64,000 bases of DNA, taken from positions 29,006,969 to 29,070,968 of the forward strand of contig CM055102.1 in the NCBI GenBank assembly GCA_029204225.1, written 5' to 3'. Source of the stretch: Diphasiastrum complanatum. Its lineage: Eukaryota > Streptophyta > Lycopodiopsida > Lycopodiales > Lycopodiaceae. Made by a program: the position numbers and the translations under genes. The notes under the pieces were generated by a model. It did no database searches and was not told the origin of the DNA. It saw only the letters and a program-made list of their open reading frames with translations. Shown here in pieces: positions 55,401-64,000 of the stretch. Each line of letters begins with the position of its first letter. The stretch's first letter is position 1.

Positions 55401-55885
55401 TTAGGTACTCACAAGACATCAATTAGCCCAAAATTATGGGGTATAGAAATTATAACAACTTAGACAAAGAGCACACCAGAGAAACTGATCTGCAGAAAAC
55501 ATGTGAATCTAATCACCAAATAAATTGCTTTAAAAACAGGTTTATATGCTAATAAAGAACTTACTGCATGAACTATGCCATAGCCTTCCGATCCAGGTGT
55601 GGGTGTGCCCTCCACATATCGTGCAATTCGTCCTGTTCTGATAGTCACAAGGTCAGTTGGGTTTATTGGGCGCAGCTTAATGTGCACAACCACATATCCT
55701 GGTGCTGCGCTGGGAATGGGCTTCTCTATCAGCTCCAATGCGGACTCTGGATTCTCTGCATTGAATCCTCTCTGCCCAATTGCTCTATTCATTTTCAATC
55801 CGCTGAAATACCCCTTCCGCTGTATAGCTTCAGCACTCCCCAGAATCAGTTCTGCCAGATTAGATATGATAATATATAGCTCCAA
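49098..55885 (-). CDS. Zinc-less medium-chain reductase (quinone oxidoreductase / enoyl-CoA reductase type), 5 exons
   Basis: An NAD(P)H-dependent oxidoreductase of the medium-chain superfamily. Exons on the minus strand are 55885-55565, 51365-51103, 50509-50388, 50150-50068 and 49409-49098. Their phases agree (0, 2, 1, 0) and give 366 residues plus a stop. The GroES-like N-domain has VVHIKLRPINPTDL and TPTPGSEGYGIVHAVGEG. The cofactor fold has INPWTAYGML, the nucleotide-binding TAAGSVIGRQIIQLAKHWG, INVIRRAEQTEELKELGADE, GALDCVGGE, and VRRGGLVLIYGVLSG. The C-terminus is IEKSEEIGRGGKVFLSS. The structural-zinc cysteines are absent, as in the quinone-reductase and MECR groups. The INPWTAYGML and AKHWGIRTINV stretches resemble MECR. 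Substrate is not predictable. An in-frame ATG at 55792 (MNRAIGQRGF) is an alternative start near the usual family start. Intron 1 is 4.2 kb; the others are short. Confidence 0.88.
50068..50150 (-). CDS. Reductase exon 4
   Basis: 83 bp encoding DVISRVKAITSGRLAHGAL and DCVGGELTK, with acceptor CTCCAAG and donor GTAGTC. GALDCVGGE is the conserved loop of this family. Confidence 0.85.
50388..50509 (-). CDS. Reductase exon 3
   Basis: 122 bp encoding QIIQLAKHWGIRTINVIRR to ELGADEVICSQTE, with acceptor TTTTGTAG and donor GTATCA. The phases join exactly with both neighbours. Confidence 0.85.
51103..51365 (-). CDS. Reductase exon 2
   Basis: 263 bp from acceptor CACTTGCAG to donor GTATCA. It encodes VGEGVTKVNLGQRVVPF to AAGSVIGR, the cofactor-binding glycine motif. 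It ends in phase 2. Confidence 0.9.
51366..55564 (-). other. Reductase intron 1, 4.2 kb
   Basis: No protein family is recognised inside. A GGAACG-rich stretch near 51432-51520 begins with CATAGTTGCC, the inverse of the terminus at 24705-24714. Facing GTACGTACTGTACG units occur at 51960-52035. These look like ends of a hAT-like MITE, but the right end was not found. Confidence 0.6.
55565..55885 (-). CDS. Reductase exon 1
   Basis: 107 codons ending GSEGYGIVHA before the donor GTAAGTTC. The first 31 residues (MELYIIISNLAEL and on) lie before the second ATG and could be a transit sequence or untranslated leader. Confidence 0.8.
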
Positions 55886-56439
55886 TCTACAAACAAAATT
55901 TCCTGCTGAACAACAGAGAGTGCTGGTGATGGAGTATTTTTGCGTTGTGTTTTAAGTACAAAAGAGCAGGGATTGGGTAGGTTTTGCACGCACTTGAAAC
56001 TTTAAAGACCTCCTTTCATTAAGTAATAAGAGGGTATGTCACCTGTTGACCAACCCCTCTTTGCGTGGGGAAGGGATTAGGGTGTGTTTTGAAAGGCAGG
56101 ACTTACTTCCATGGTGAAACGTGTTAAACAAAATAGACTTTCATTATTAAGGATTTCACTAAATTTGAAGGAAGCTCTAAGGATTTTTTAAAGTATTAGA
56201 TTTTTTACGTGAAAGGCTGAAATAAAAATGCATTTCTATGAAGGAAAAATCGGAAATAAAAATGCACTCAGATGAAGGAAAAATCGGATGTGAAGGACTG
56301 GGAAGGCTTCAAAACGCAGGCCTGGAAGGGGTTGACATGGAAAGAGCCCCTAAGGATGATGAAAAAGTACAAAAAGGATGAAATGTGAAAGGTAAAAGGC
56401 AGAACGTGGTGCTCCTGCAAAGGTTCCCAAGTGAAAAAA
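55886..56439 (-). promoter_or_regulatory. Upstream region of the reductase gene
   Basis: About 550 bp between the reductase start and the repeat cluster. It should hold the promoter and 5' UTR, but I see no TATA box at a convincing distance. This is inference from position only. Confidence 0.3.
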
Positions 56440-57010
56440 GACGAGAAAAGAGTTGTAAACCCTCGCAAACAGCAAATTTTTTACTTCCACTGGCAGATAA
56501 CCTTCGCAAAGAATTTTGAAGTTCCATCTCAGTGAGACAAGGACACGGAAGAGCCTACGAGAGTTAGTTTGATTTCAGTGAGCTGAAAAGTGGATTTTGA
56601 GTACTTAAAAATCAACAAAATCAAAAGACCCAAAGAATCCTCTCAAAACTAACCTTTGCAGACCATCCCATTGTCTTCAGAATGTCAATTTACATCAGTG
56701 ATGAAGTCTGTGAGAGTTAGTACAAGATATTGGTGAAGATCAGAGCAAAAAAGTGTTCCTGAACCCTCGCAGACAGTGAAATTTTCATTTCCTGCGAGAG
56801 TTAACCTTCGCAGAATTTTCCAGAGATAGATACATACCGGATTCAGCTCCAGTGAAGCCTCTGAGAGTTACTTCCCAGTATCTTTAAAAAAAATCAAGGT
56901 TTTTGAATGAAAAATAGTGAAAGAACCCTCGCACAACCAACTCTCGCACAAGTAACCTTCGCAGATAGGATCAATAGTTAGATATGCACCAGGTCTAGCT
57001 ACTGTGAAAA
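56440..57010. repeat. Cluster of an AACCYTCGCAG motif in both orientations
   Basis: AACCCTCGCA, AACCTTCGCAG and the inverse TGCGAGAGTTA recur many times within 570 bp. The same motif family is found at 61020-61430. The two clusters bracket copia and Ty3 fossils, so they may be LTR-like sequence of one composite. Confidence 0.6.
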
Positions 57011-57214
57011 TCTCAGGCCAATCTGAGCAAGGATCAAAAAGTTATCAAGGAAAAACCACCGTAAGAGGCCTAAAATCACACTATCGGCCAACCAAACTAA
57101 CCAGAGCCTTAAATATCTAGATTGAATTCTGTTGAACCAGCAAGATCCAACATCCTTGGACTCTGCCACTGAATGAATCTGAGATCTGGATGATCAGTAG
57201 CCAGAAGACAAATC

Positions 57215-57725
57215 ATGATCGTTGATGCGAATGAGGACGTCGCAAATTCTCTCACTTCGCAAATTTCGGGAAGTGACTTGGGAACGTACCTCGTTCAAAA
57301 TAGACGACCTTCGACATTTTTCTCTCTCTTCAAGATTTTGCGAAAAAGCCGAAGGTGCCTTAAACAAGTTGAAGGTGCCCTTAGAAAGTTGAAGGTGCCC
57401 TCAACAAAACGAAGATATCTTTAACAGTTTGACTTTCTCGCACTTTTTGGAAAAATGCAAAAAAGCCAAAGGTGTCCGTAAAACAACTTTAAGGTGCCCT
57501 TAAAAAGTTGGCGAAGGTGTCTTTAATAGTTTTAACCCTTAAAAATAAAGGACCTTCTGAAATTTATCTTTCTTCGCATTTTTCGAGAAAATGCGAAAAA
57601 GACGAAGGTGTTAAAAATAGTTAAACTGTTGAACTGTGAATAGGTTGACTTCTTAAAAAATAGTTGAATGAAAGAAGTCGAAGGCAAGTGTCGCAGTTTT
57701 TGCGAAAGTGCGAAAAATGCAACCT
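57215..57725. repeat. GAAGGTG tandem units and TTCGCA hairpins
   Basis: Units such as GAAGGTGCCCTTAGAAAGTT recur at roughly 23-26 bp spacing near 57350-57420 and again at 57465-57530. TTCGCATTTTT and AAAATGCGAA form a hairpin at 57573-57597, and more TTTTTGCG/TGCGAAAA pairs lie around 57690-57720. The region may be internal LTR sequence of the adjacent copia element. Confidence 0.55.
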
Positions 57726-57799
57726 GTGCAACACTTAGTGTATTTTTGCAGACTGTTGAAAAAGTAATGTAAATCTGCAGACTTGTTCTAAATGCAAGT

Positions 57800-59345
57800 T
57801 TACAGAAGTCCTTGAAGATGGCCAAGTCTTCAATGACTTCAAATTATTAAACTTAACATCCGAACTTGAGATTATAATAGGATTGATTACCCTTTGCTGG
57901 AGATCAGCCGGAAGCCCGTTGTAGACGTTCTTCAAGTAATTGGCTGTCTAAGTTATGATTCACCAAGGAGACAACTATGGGCTTAATTTCCAACAGGCCC
58001 CCTTAAGGCCACGGTTGGTGCCTTGGTATCTTTGTCAAGTTCAGCATGCTAAAGAACTTCTAATGCTTGATCCTGGGAAGCGCTTTGGTGAAGATGTCTG
58101 CGACCATTTCTGTTGTGGAGCAGTATTGAAGGATCACTTGCTCTGAGAAGACTTTCTCCCGAATGAAATGATACTAGATTTCTATGTACTTGGATTTGCC
58201 ATGAAATCTGGGATTCAGTGACAGTGAAATACAGCTTAAGTTGTCACACAGAATGGTGGTAGCATTGAATTGAGTGTGATGTACATCATGAAGTAACAAC
58301 CTAATCCATACAGCTTCTTTTGAAGCTTGACATGCTGTGATGTACTCTGCCTCGATCGAAGAAAGTGCAATTGATTTTTGCTTCCTAGAGTTCCACGAAA
58401 TCGGTCCCCCTGCCAGATAGAAACAGATTCTGAAGGTAGATTTTCTGGTAGAGACTATTCCTTCCCAATCTGAGTCGGAGTGGCCTCGCAGGTCAAGTGG
58501 ATCGATAGTATTTCCATCGTAACATAAGATGTGATCTAAACTTCCCTGAATATATCTCATCACTCTCTTTAATGCTTTCCACCGAGAGATCCCAGGATTA
58601 GACATGAATTGACTTAACGTGCTAACAGTGTATGCTAAATCTGGTTTAGTACACAGCATTGCATACATTAGAGATTCGATTAGTGAATGATAAGGGTACT
58701 TCGCTAAGTCGAGTACTTCACTATCAATCTCAACACAAGAAAGTTTAGTCAATACTCTACTTGGATCCATTGGAGTATCAATTGGTTTGCAGTCAGACAT
58801 ATGAAACTTTTCTAAAATTCCTTTTAGATATGCCTGCTGACTAAGATAGATCTTCTTCTGAAGTCTATTTCTAGTAATGTGAATTCCTAGCAAAGAATTG
58901 ATAGCTCCTAAATCAGTCATATCAAATTCCTTTGATAGATCACTCTTAGTAGTGTGCATAAGAGAAGTGTCGTTAGACAAAATAAATGCATCATCTACGT
59001 AAAGAGCTATGTGAACTTAATTGGTGCCTATATGCTTTGAATAAACATTAAAGTCAGCTCAATTGTTTGCAAATCCCAATTGAATGATATAAGAGTTGAT
59101 TCTATCAAACCATGCTCTTGAGGCCTGTTTCAGACCATACATTGCTTTGTGCAGCTTGCACACTTTGTGCTCTTGGCCTTTGACTTCGAATCCTTCCAGT
59201 TGGAAGGTATACAACTCCTCTTTGACGTTGTCGTTAAGAAATGTTGTCTTGACATCCAGGAGAATCACTTGTTGGTTACTTCTGTTGTTGGAGTTCAATT
59301 TTCGGATCGTCCGTGTGCAAGGAAAAGCAACATCATATGGTAGAT
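57800..59345 (-). mobile_element. Ty1/copia fossil: reverse transcriptase, RNase H and 3' LTR start
   Basis: On the minus strand, RT (59300-58800) has QQVILLDVKTTFLND, CKLHKAMYGLKQASRAWF, FDMTDLGAINSLLGI and LSQQAYLKGIL. RNase H (58760-58174) has DLRGHSDSDWEG, KSIALSSIEAEYITAC and NPRFHGKSKYIEI. A polypurine tract AAGGGGGCC (about 57998-58006) is followed by the LTR start TGTTGGAAATTAAGCCC at about 57997. The far LTR end is undefined. A 268-residue frame is still open, so this is a fairly young fossil. Few breaks are seen in the part present, and the 5' half is absent. Confidence 0.85.
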
Positions 59346-59379
59346 TATGTGTTGTGAATCAAGGAGCAGGAGACAACAA

Positions 59380-60640
59380 CCCTACCTGATGATGAGCTAC
59401 TTGACACTGCCTTGTTTTACATTGACACTGTACCTGAATAGCCTGCAAACATAGTTGAATATTTAATGCGGGGCCAACCGGACAAATCTTTAGCCAAGGT
59501 AGAACAGTGAAAGTTGATTCTAAAAGCTAGACCCTATCAACTGATTGGCGGCCAATTATATCGAAGAGGATCCGATAGTATCCTTCGAAGATGTATTCTT
59601 CCACAGAGGCCACCCAGATTATTTCAATTTTGCATGAAGGCATGGGAGGTGGTCATTTCGCATCTGACATTACAGTTCGCAAGATCTTGCAATCAGGATG
59701 TTGGTGGCCAATGACTCATAAGGATACGAATGAGTACTTGAAGAAGTGCGACGTATGCCATAGAGCTAGAAGACCGACAAGATTGAACTATGATCTATCA
59801 CATCCAGTCCTACCTCAAGCACCATTTGAAAAATGGGGATTGGACTATATCGGCCCAATTCATCCAGCTACAAGAAGTTCACAAGCTGGATATATTATCA
59901 TGGCTAAGGATTATCTCACCAAATGGGTCAGTGTGAACAGCTAACGCCCGCCAAGTTCCTGTATGAAAATATCATTGTGTGCTTCGGATGCCCGTTGGAG
60001 ATAGTCAGTGATCACGGAAGCCATTTCATCAATGAGACCATTAAAGTCCTGTTGGAGGAATTCTTCATGATCCATAGATTCAGCACACCTTATTATCCTC
60101 GCAATAATGGGCAGGCAGAGTCATCTAATAAGATCTTGTGTAGCATGATCATAAAAACAATTGAAGCTAGCAAATCTGGTTGGGAGCACAAGTTATATGT
60201 TGCTCTTTGGGCATTCAGGAGAGCGTATAAAGGAAACACCGACCACAGCCATTCCAACTGGTATATGGTCAGTATGCACTAATGTCAGCAGAGTAACACT
60301 TGGAAGAATCCAAATCTCTACAACTACACCATGAAGCCTTACACAAACTTTGCGAGACATGCATCTTGGCAGTACATGCACTAGCAGCCGAAAAATCATG
60401 ACGCAAAGCATGGCACGATCGTCGGTTACACAAGAAGGATATTCGATCTGGAGACCTAGTCCTCATGTATAAAACCAAGGTGATCAAGGGAAAATTGAAG
60501 TTCACAGGTGAAGGCCCGTAACGTGTCAAGGAAATCCTAATCCATGGAAACGTGAACCTTGAAGAACTCGATGGGACGCCCTTTGATACACCCATCAACG
60601 GCAGCCGACTTCACAAGTATTGGCCACCACAGTAAGGCAG
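59380..60640 (+). mobile_element. Ty3 retrotransposon fossil, integrase region
   Basis: On the plus strand, a pre-integrase stretch (ARPYQLIGGQLYRRGSDSI) is followed by the zinc-finger part (HEGMGGGHF, CDVCHRA). The core carries three acidic landmarks: WGLDYIGPI, IVSDHGSHF and YYPRNNGQAESSNK. The C-terminal part reads WHDRRLHKKDIRSGDLVLMY. No chromodomain is seen. The frames are largely open, with a few breaks. It lies back to back with the copia fossil on the left. Confidence 0.85.
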
Positions 60641-61019
60641 ATCTAGCCAGGTGATGGCTATCAACGCATACATGAATCAGATCAAGCCCTATCGGAAGTC
60701 ATCACAACCCAATATAATGGAAATAAGTCGGAACTAAGTAGATCTAGCCAGATCAAGCAAAATCCATTAAGATTCAGCAAGATTGGGCAAGATTTGGGCG
60801 GATCATGCAAGATCCAACAAGATCCAAGAAGGATCTAGACCCAGATGGGATTAAAAGGGTAGCAGATCAACATCAAAACGAATGGATCAGCTACCAAATC
60901 TCCATAAGAACTCTCACAGAGTTCTCCATAGTCAGATCTGACCTAGATGCAAGTGTATACCACCTTGCAAGAGTTATGAATTAAAGAATCTCTCAAGATA
61001 TCACCAAAAATTACTAAAA
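60641..61019. other. Non-coding stretch after the Ty3 integrase
   Basis: Short redundant AAGATCCAACAAGATCCAAG-like words (60720-60850) are the only pattern. By position it could be the Ty3 3' UTR and LTR start. No TG start or polypurine tract is convincing. Confidence 0.4.
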
Positions 61020-61430
61020 AAGAGCACTTTTTCCATGATTTTTTGAGATCCTGTGGGAACTAACTCTCGTAGCCTTGTCAGTCACTAAATTTGACTCAGA
61101 GACATCTATAAAAATCTCTGCGAGAGTTATTGATGGAAAATTCATCAAATTTGAGTGTATACGAGGGTTCAGAGAGGCAGAATATTTGGAACCTTCGCAG
61201 AGCATCAAGATCCCAGAACCAACCTTTGCAAACATCATTTTTGGACTCAGGGTAGTGAAATTATCCTATTTGCATAGTCAGATCTTGAAAATCAGATATA
61301 TAAAAAAGTGGTGCAAGATTTTCCTTCTTGAGAGAGTTCAACCCTCGTAGGACCTGCTGAAACCTTCACAGGGTCGTCAAATCACCTATTGAACCTTCAC
61401 AGACTTTCCTGGGGTCTTATAATTTTGTGA
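61020..61430. repeat. Second AACCYTCGCAG motif cluster
   Basis: AACCTTCGCAG, AACCTTTGCA, AACCCTCGTAG, AACCTTCACAG and the inverse CTGCGAGAGTTA recur over 410 bp, as in 56440-57010. The longer sequences between the motifs do not align simply by eye. Confidence 0.6.
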
Positions 61431-61813
61431 AGAAGGACCCTACCAATTTGGTAAAGAATTGGGCTGGCAAAAGTGCACTTCTTCTAATACGCACTCTAAT
61501 TGCCCTTTATATAAGGGAAAAATTCAATTCATTTGGCACTTCATACATTGAAGTTCTGCCGAGATTTTTCATGAAATTTCAAAGTTCTCTTATTGCGACC
61601 AAACTTTGCATGCACCTCCATCTGCTATCATAACCACCTACCCTACACTCAATGCACTCGTTTTCAGTCCCGTTCACGTGATATCCACCTTTCCAGTTTT
61701 TTTTAGTCTTTTTCCACTGTTTTTGCGTCTTTTACTCTTTTTTTATTCCTGTTTTTTTCCATCTCCATCTTCGATCACATCCTTGTTATCTCTTAATGTG
61801 ATCCGCTAACATT

Positions 61814-62771
61814 ATGGCTTTCCCTTATAGCCCTCACAATGCACCATCCAGTCCATCCGATGAAATTGACTCCAAGGACGTCATCAGGAATGACGTGCCT
61901 ACTGACATGCAAATCTGGCCATTGCCCTCGGACTCCTTGGTCACGCCATGGGTCCAGGCAATCGGACCTCTCCTAAAAGCAATGGGAATTTAACCACAGC
62001 TCTTCTCTGTCACCCTTAACATGCAGCTCATCCTCATGGCCTACGCCACATGGGATAAAAAGAAAAGTCGCTTTTACATTTAGTACCTTGATAGGCTACA
62101 TCGTGTGCATGTCAATGCAGACTCACTAGCAACAATAGGAATTGTTACTGGTAAACGCCAAAAATTCTCTCATCGAGGTGCCCCTGCCCTCATCCAACCG
62201 TTTATAACTCCACTCGGTCTAGAAACCCAGAAAAAGACTAACAACAGTTATTTGATAGAGGCTATCAATAACCCTATCATTCAATCCGCTGCCTATCTCC
62301 TGAATAACTTCCTCGTCATTTCCAGCTTGCGCAAGGGAGCACATACAATCTAACCTCCTGAGCCAAATCATGGAATTCTATAAAGAATTTTCTAATCCCT
62401 GTGTAGTACCCTATGACTGGTCCACCTTTGTTTTCACCGAACTCAGGCAGGCCATTAAACCCAACTCGCGCGACAGAATAGTCGTCGGGCCCATTCTGTG
62501 TAACCTTGTTTGTACCCTCCTCGAACAGAAGCTTCAGGATTTGCAATGTTCTACTCTCCTTTCCACTGTCATTCCACACGCTAACCTCTATCTTCCTTCC
62601 ACTGCTACTACCTCTACTCACTCGGCTGCAACTAACACACCGGCCAACAAACGTATCTGTGGCGCAGCCTCCACCTCCGCTAGCCCTCCTCCCACACGAC
62701 AACGCACTAACCTTGAATCACGTCCTGATACCACTTCCTCCACTTCCACGACAATGAGCACTTGTAAATAA
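61814..62771 (+). pseudogene. Unidentified broken coding region
   Basis: It starts MAFPYSPHNAPSSPSDEID at 61814 and later reads VTPWVQAIGPLLKAMG, NADSLATIGIVTGKRQKFSH, SAAYLLNNFLVISSLRKG and, in another frame, MEFYKEFSNPCVVPYDW to a Ser/Thr-rich, basic C-terminus ending at 62771. Codon-like order persists over about 950 bp, so this was a real gene. It has a few breaks. The middle predicts as helical, and the disordered basic tail recalls a gag or a viral capsid or nucleocapsid protein. I recognise no family, and a host gene is possible. Confidence 0.45.
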
Positions 62772-62901
62772 TCGTTGAATATGTTTCTTGTAGTGTTTAT
62801 GTGAAAACAGACAGTGTTTGTGTAGTCAGTTGAGCCTCAGTTGAAGGGTAAACATTTTCAAAGTGACATATTCATAATAGGTTTGTGAGTTGTGTTTTGC
62901 A

Positions 62902-62919
62902 AGCCGGGCAACAGCGCCA
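62902..62919 (+). pseudogene. Second tRNA-Asp 3'-end copy just upstream
   Basis: AGCCGGGCAACAGCGCCA resembles the tRNA-Asp 3' end CCCCGGCAACGGCGCCA and ends in CCA exactly where the next tRNA-like body begins. Confidence 0.5.
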
Positions 62920-62990
62920 ATGTAGTACAGTGGTAAGTATTCATGTCTGTCATGCAGGTGACTCTGATTTGTTCCCTGGCAATGGTGCCA
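62916..62990 (+). pseudogene. tRNA-Asp(GTC) pseudogene with encoded CCA
   Basis: TGTAGTACAGTGGTAAGTAT matches the D-arm side of plant tRNA-Asp. CTGTCAT is the anticodon loop with GTC at 62949-62951. GGCAATGGTG plus CCA is the 3' acceptor side. The body is 72 nt, the family's usual length. The T-arm is degenerate (GTTCGA is replaced by TTTGTT), and the acceptor and anticodon stems have mismatches, so it is not functional. CCA is not normally encoded in eukaryotic tRNA genes, which suggests copying from a mature tRNA. Confidence 0.7.
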
Positions 62991-63379
62991 ATGTTTGCAG
63001 ATTCTAGCACATATCAGAATCTATTTTTCTCTCAACCACTCATCTCATTTTGTTGTAGTATAGTTCTACTCCGCCTTCACCCTTCCCACCGAGCTCGAAC
63101 CTAAAGCTTGCAATAAAGATCCTCAACCCAGAAACCAAGAAACTAGTACGAAACCAGCCAAACAAAATCCTAAAATATGCAAGAAATCCATAACTAAAAA
63201 GCTATTTCTAGTAAAGAAATGCCAAGAAAGGCAAGAAGACAAAGTGTGAAAATCAGAGCTTATCTACAATATTTACATTTCCAAACAAGAACACAAAGAA
63301 GCAGATCTTAACTTCTAACCCACGAAACATTAAACCATCATCCATATCTATGTTAAATCATCAACCATCTACATTAACC

Positions 63380-63381
<2 letters not shown>
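62991..63381. other. Intergenic, nothing recognised
   Basis: No coding family or structured repeat was noticed between the tRNA relic and the GA tract. Confidence 0.5.

Positions 63382-63454
<73 letters not shown>
63382..63454. repeat. (GA)n microsatellite, about 36 units
   Basis: A GA run followed by an imperfect purine-rich stretch to about 63595. Confidence 0.97.
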
Positions 63455-63458
<4 letters not shown>

Positions 63459-63799
63459 AGAAGAGAGGAGAGAGCTTGGATCTTCCAAGAAGAGAAGGGA
63501 GAGAGAGATCAAGAACCAAGAAGTGGAGAGGGGAAAAGAGATGGAGGAGAAGGGAGGAGAGGAGACACGAGAGAGGAGAGGCACCAAAGTTGAGTACAGT
63601 TTCCTCTATTCAAAATAGTATATTAAAAATGATGTACAATAGGTGTCTTTTTATCTTTGGGGTGGCCCTTGCCCCTTGCTTTCTATTGGCTACTTGCAAG
63701 TTGTTAGATTTAGATGCTTTTTACTTTTCTCTAACACTACTCCACCCTAACACTACCTTTCCTAACACTAAGCACATCCATACATCATGATTGAGAGTG

Positions 63800-63801
<2 letters not shown>

Positions 63802-63858
<57 letters not shown>

Positions 63859-63912
63859 TGAGATAAGGATGGATAGAATGAGTAAAGAAAGAGGGAGAGA
63901 GAGAGAGAGAGA
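63802..63912. repeat. (GA)n microsatellite, two blocks
   Basis: GA runs at about 63802-63848 and 63892-63912, separated by a purine-rich interval. Confidence 0.95.
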
Positions 63913-64000
63913 GGTGAGATAGAGGTTAGCTCATTTGCTCATTATACATGCTAATGGAAAAGTTTTGACTAATGAAAACAAGAACAATGAAAAATAGAGA

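Overview
The window is nuclear DNA of a land plant with a large, repeat-rich genome. The evidence is spliced host genes with plant-type kinase and reductase sequences, very long introns (one of about 16.3 kb), and nested Ty3, Ty1/copia, L1-like LINE and Penelope-like fossils. A fern, lycophyte or gymnosperm fits better than a compact angiosperm genome, but that is an inference from intron size and repeat content. There is no operon, CRISPR array or other prokaryotic feature. All exon calls come from reading frames and GT/AG borders, without transcripts.

Two host genes are supported. (1) On the plus strand, the C-terminal half of a MEKK1-type MAP kinase kinase kinase lies in three exons (2135-2191, 5027-5143, 21441-21605). 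They join in phase 0 and end in a stop; the N-terminal half lies before the window. (2) On the minus strand, a five-exon zinc-less medium-chain reductase of the quinone oxidoreductase / enoyl-CoA reductase type (55885 down to 49098) encodes about 366 residues and looks whole.

Layout. 1-1960: minus-strand Ty3 remnant. 2135-21605: kinase exons. Their last intron holds a 277-bp hAT-type MITE with a perfect 8-bp target duplication, a GA microsatellite, and a broken Ty3 chromovirus. That chromovirus is interrupted by a pile of fragments from one L1-like LINE family in both orientations, with more LINE copies to its right. 21606-25380: mostly featureless flank with a small MITE-like GC-rich element. 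25381-31260: a Ty3 scrap, then a Penelope-like element with a Ty1/copia element inserted between its reverse transcriptase motifs. 31261-39170: AT-rich, no gene seen, microsatellites and short duplications. 39180-45000: two copia pieces and a minus-strand Ty3 element with gag, reverse transcriptase, RNase H and a possible 3' LTR. 45000-49097: non-coding with short tandem duplications. 49098-55885: reductase gene. 56440-62771: composite repeat region with a copia RT/RNase H, a Ty3 integrase, two clusters of a repeated 10-11 nt motif, and an unidentified broken coding region. 62905-62990: decayed tRNA-Asp with an encoded CCA. 63382-64000: GA microsatellites.

The host genes have no visible functional link to each other. 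Most of the content is retroelement fossils. The points most worth a second look are the Penelope-like element, the tRNA-Asp relic, the LINE rearrangements, the repeated-motif clusters at 56.4-57.0 and 61.0-61.4 kb, and the unidentified coding region at 61.8-62.8 kb.
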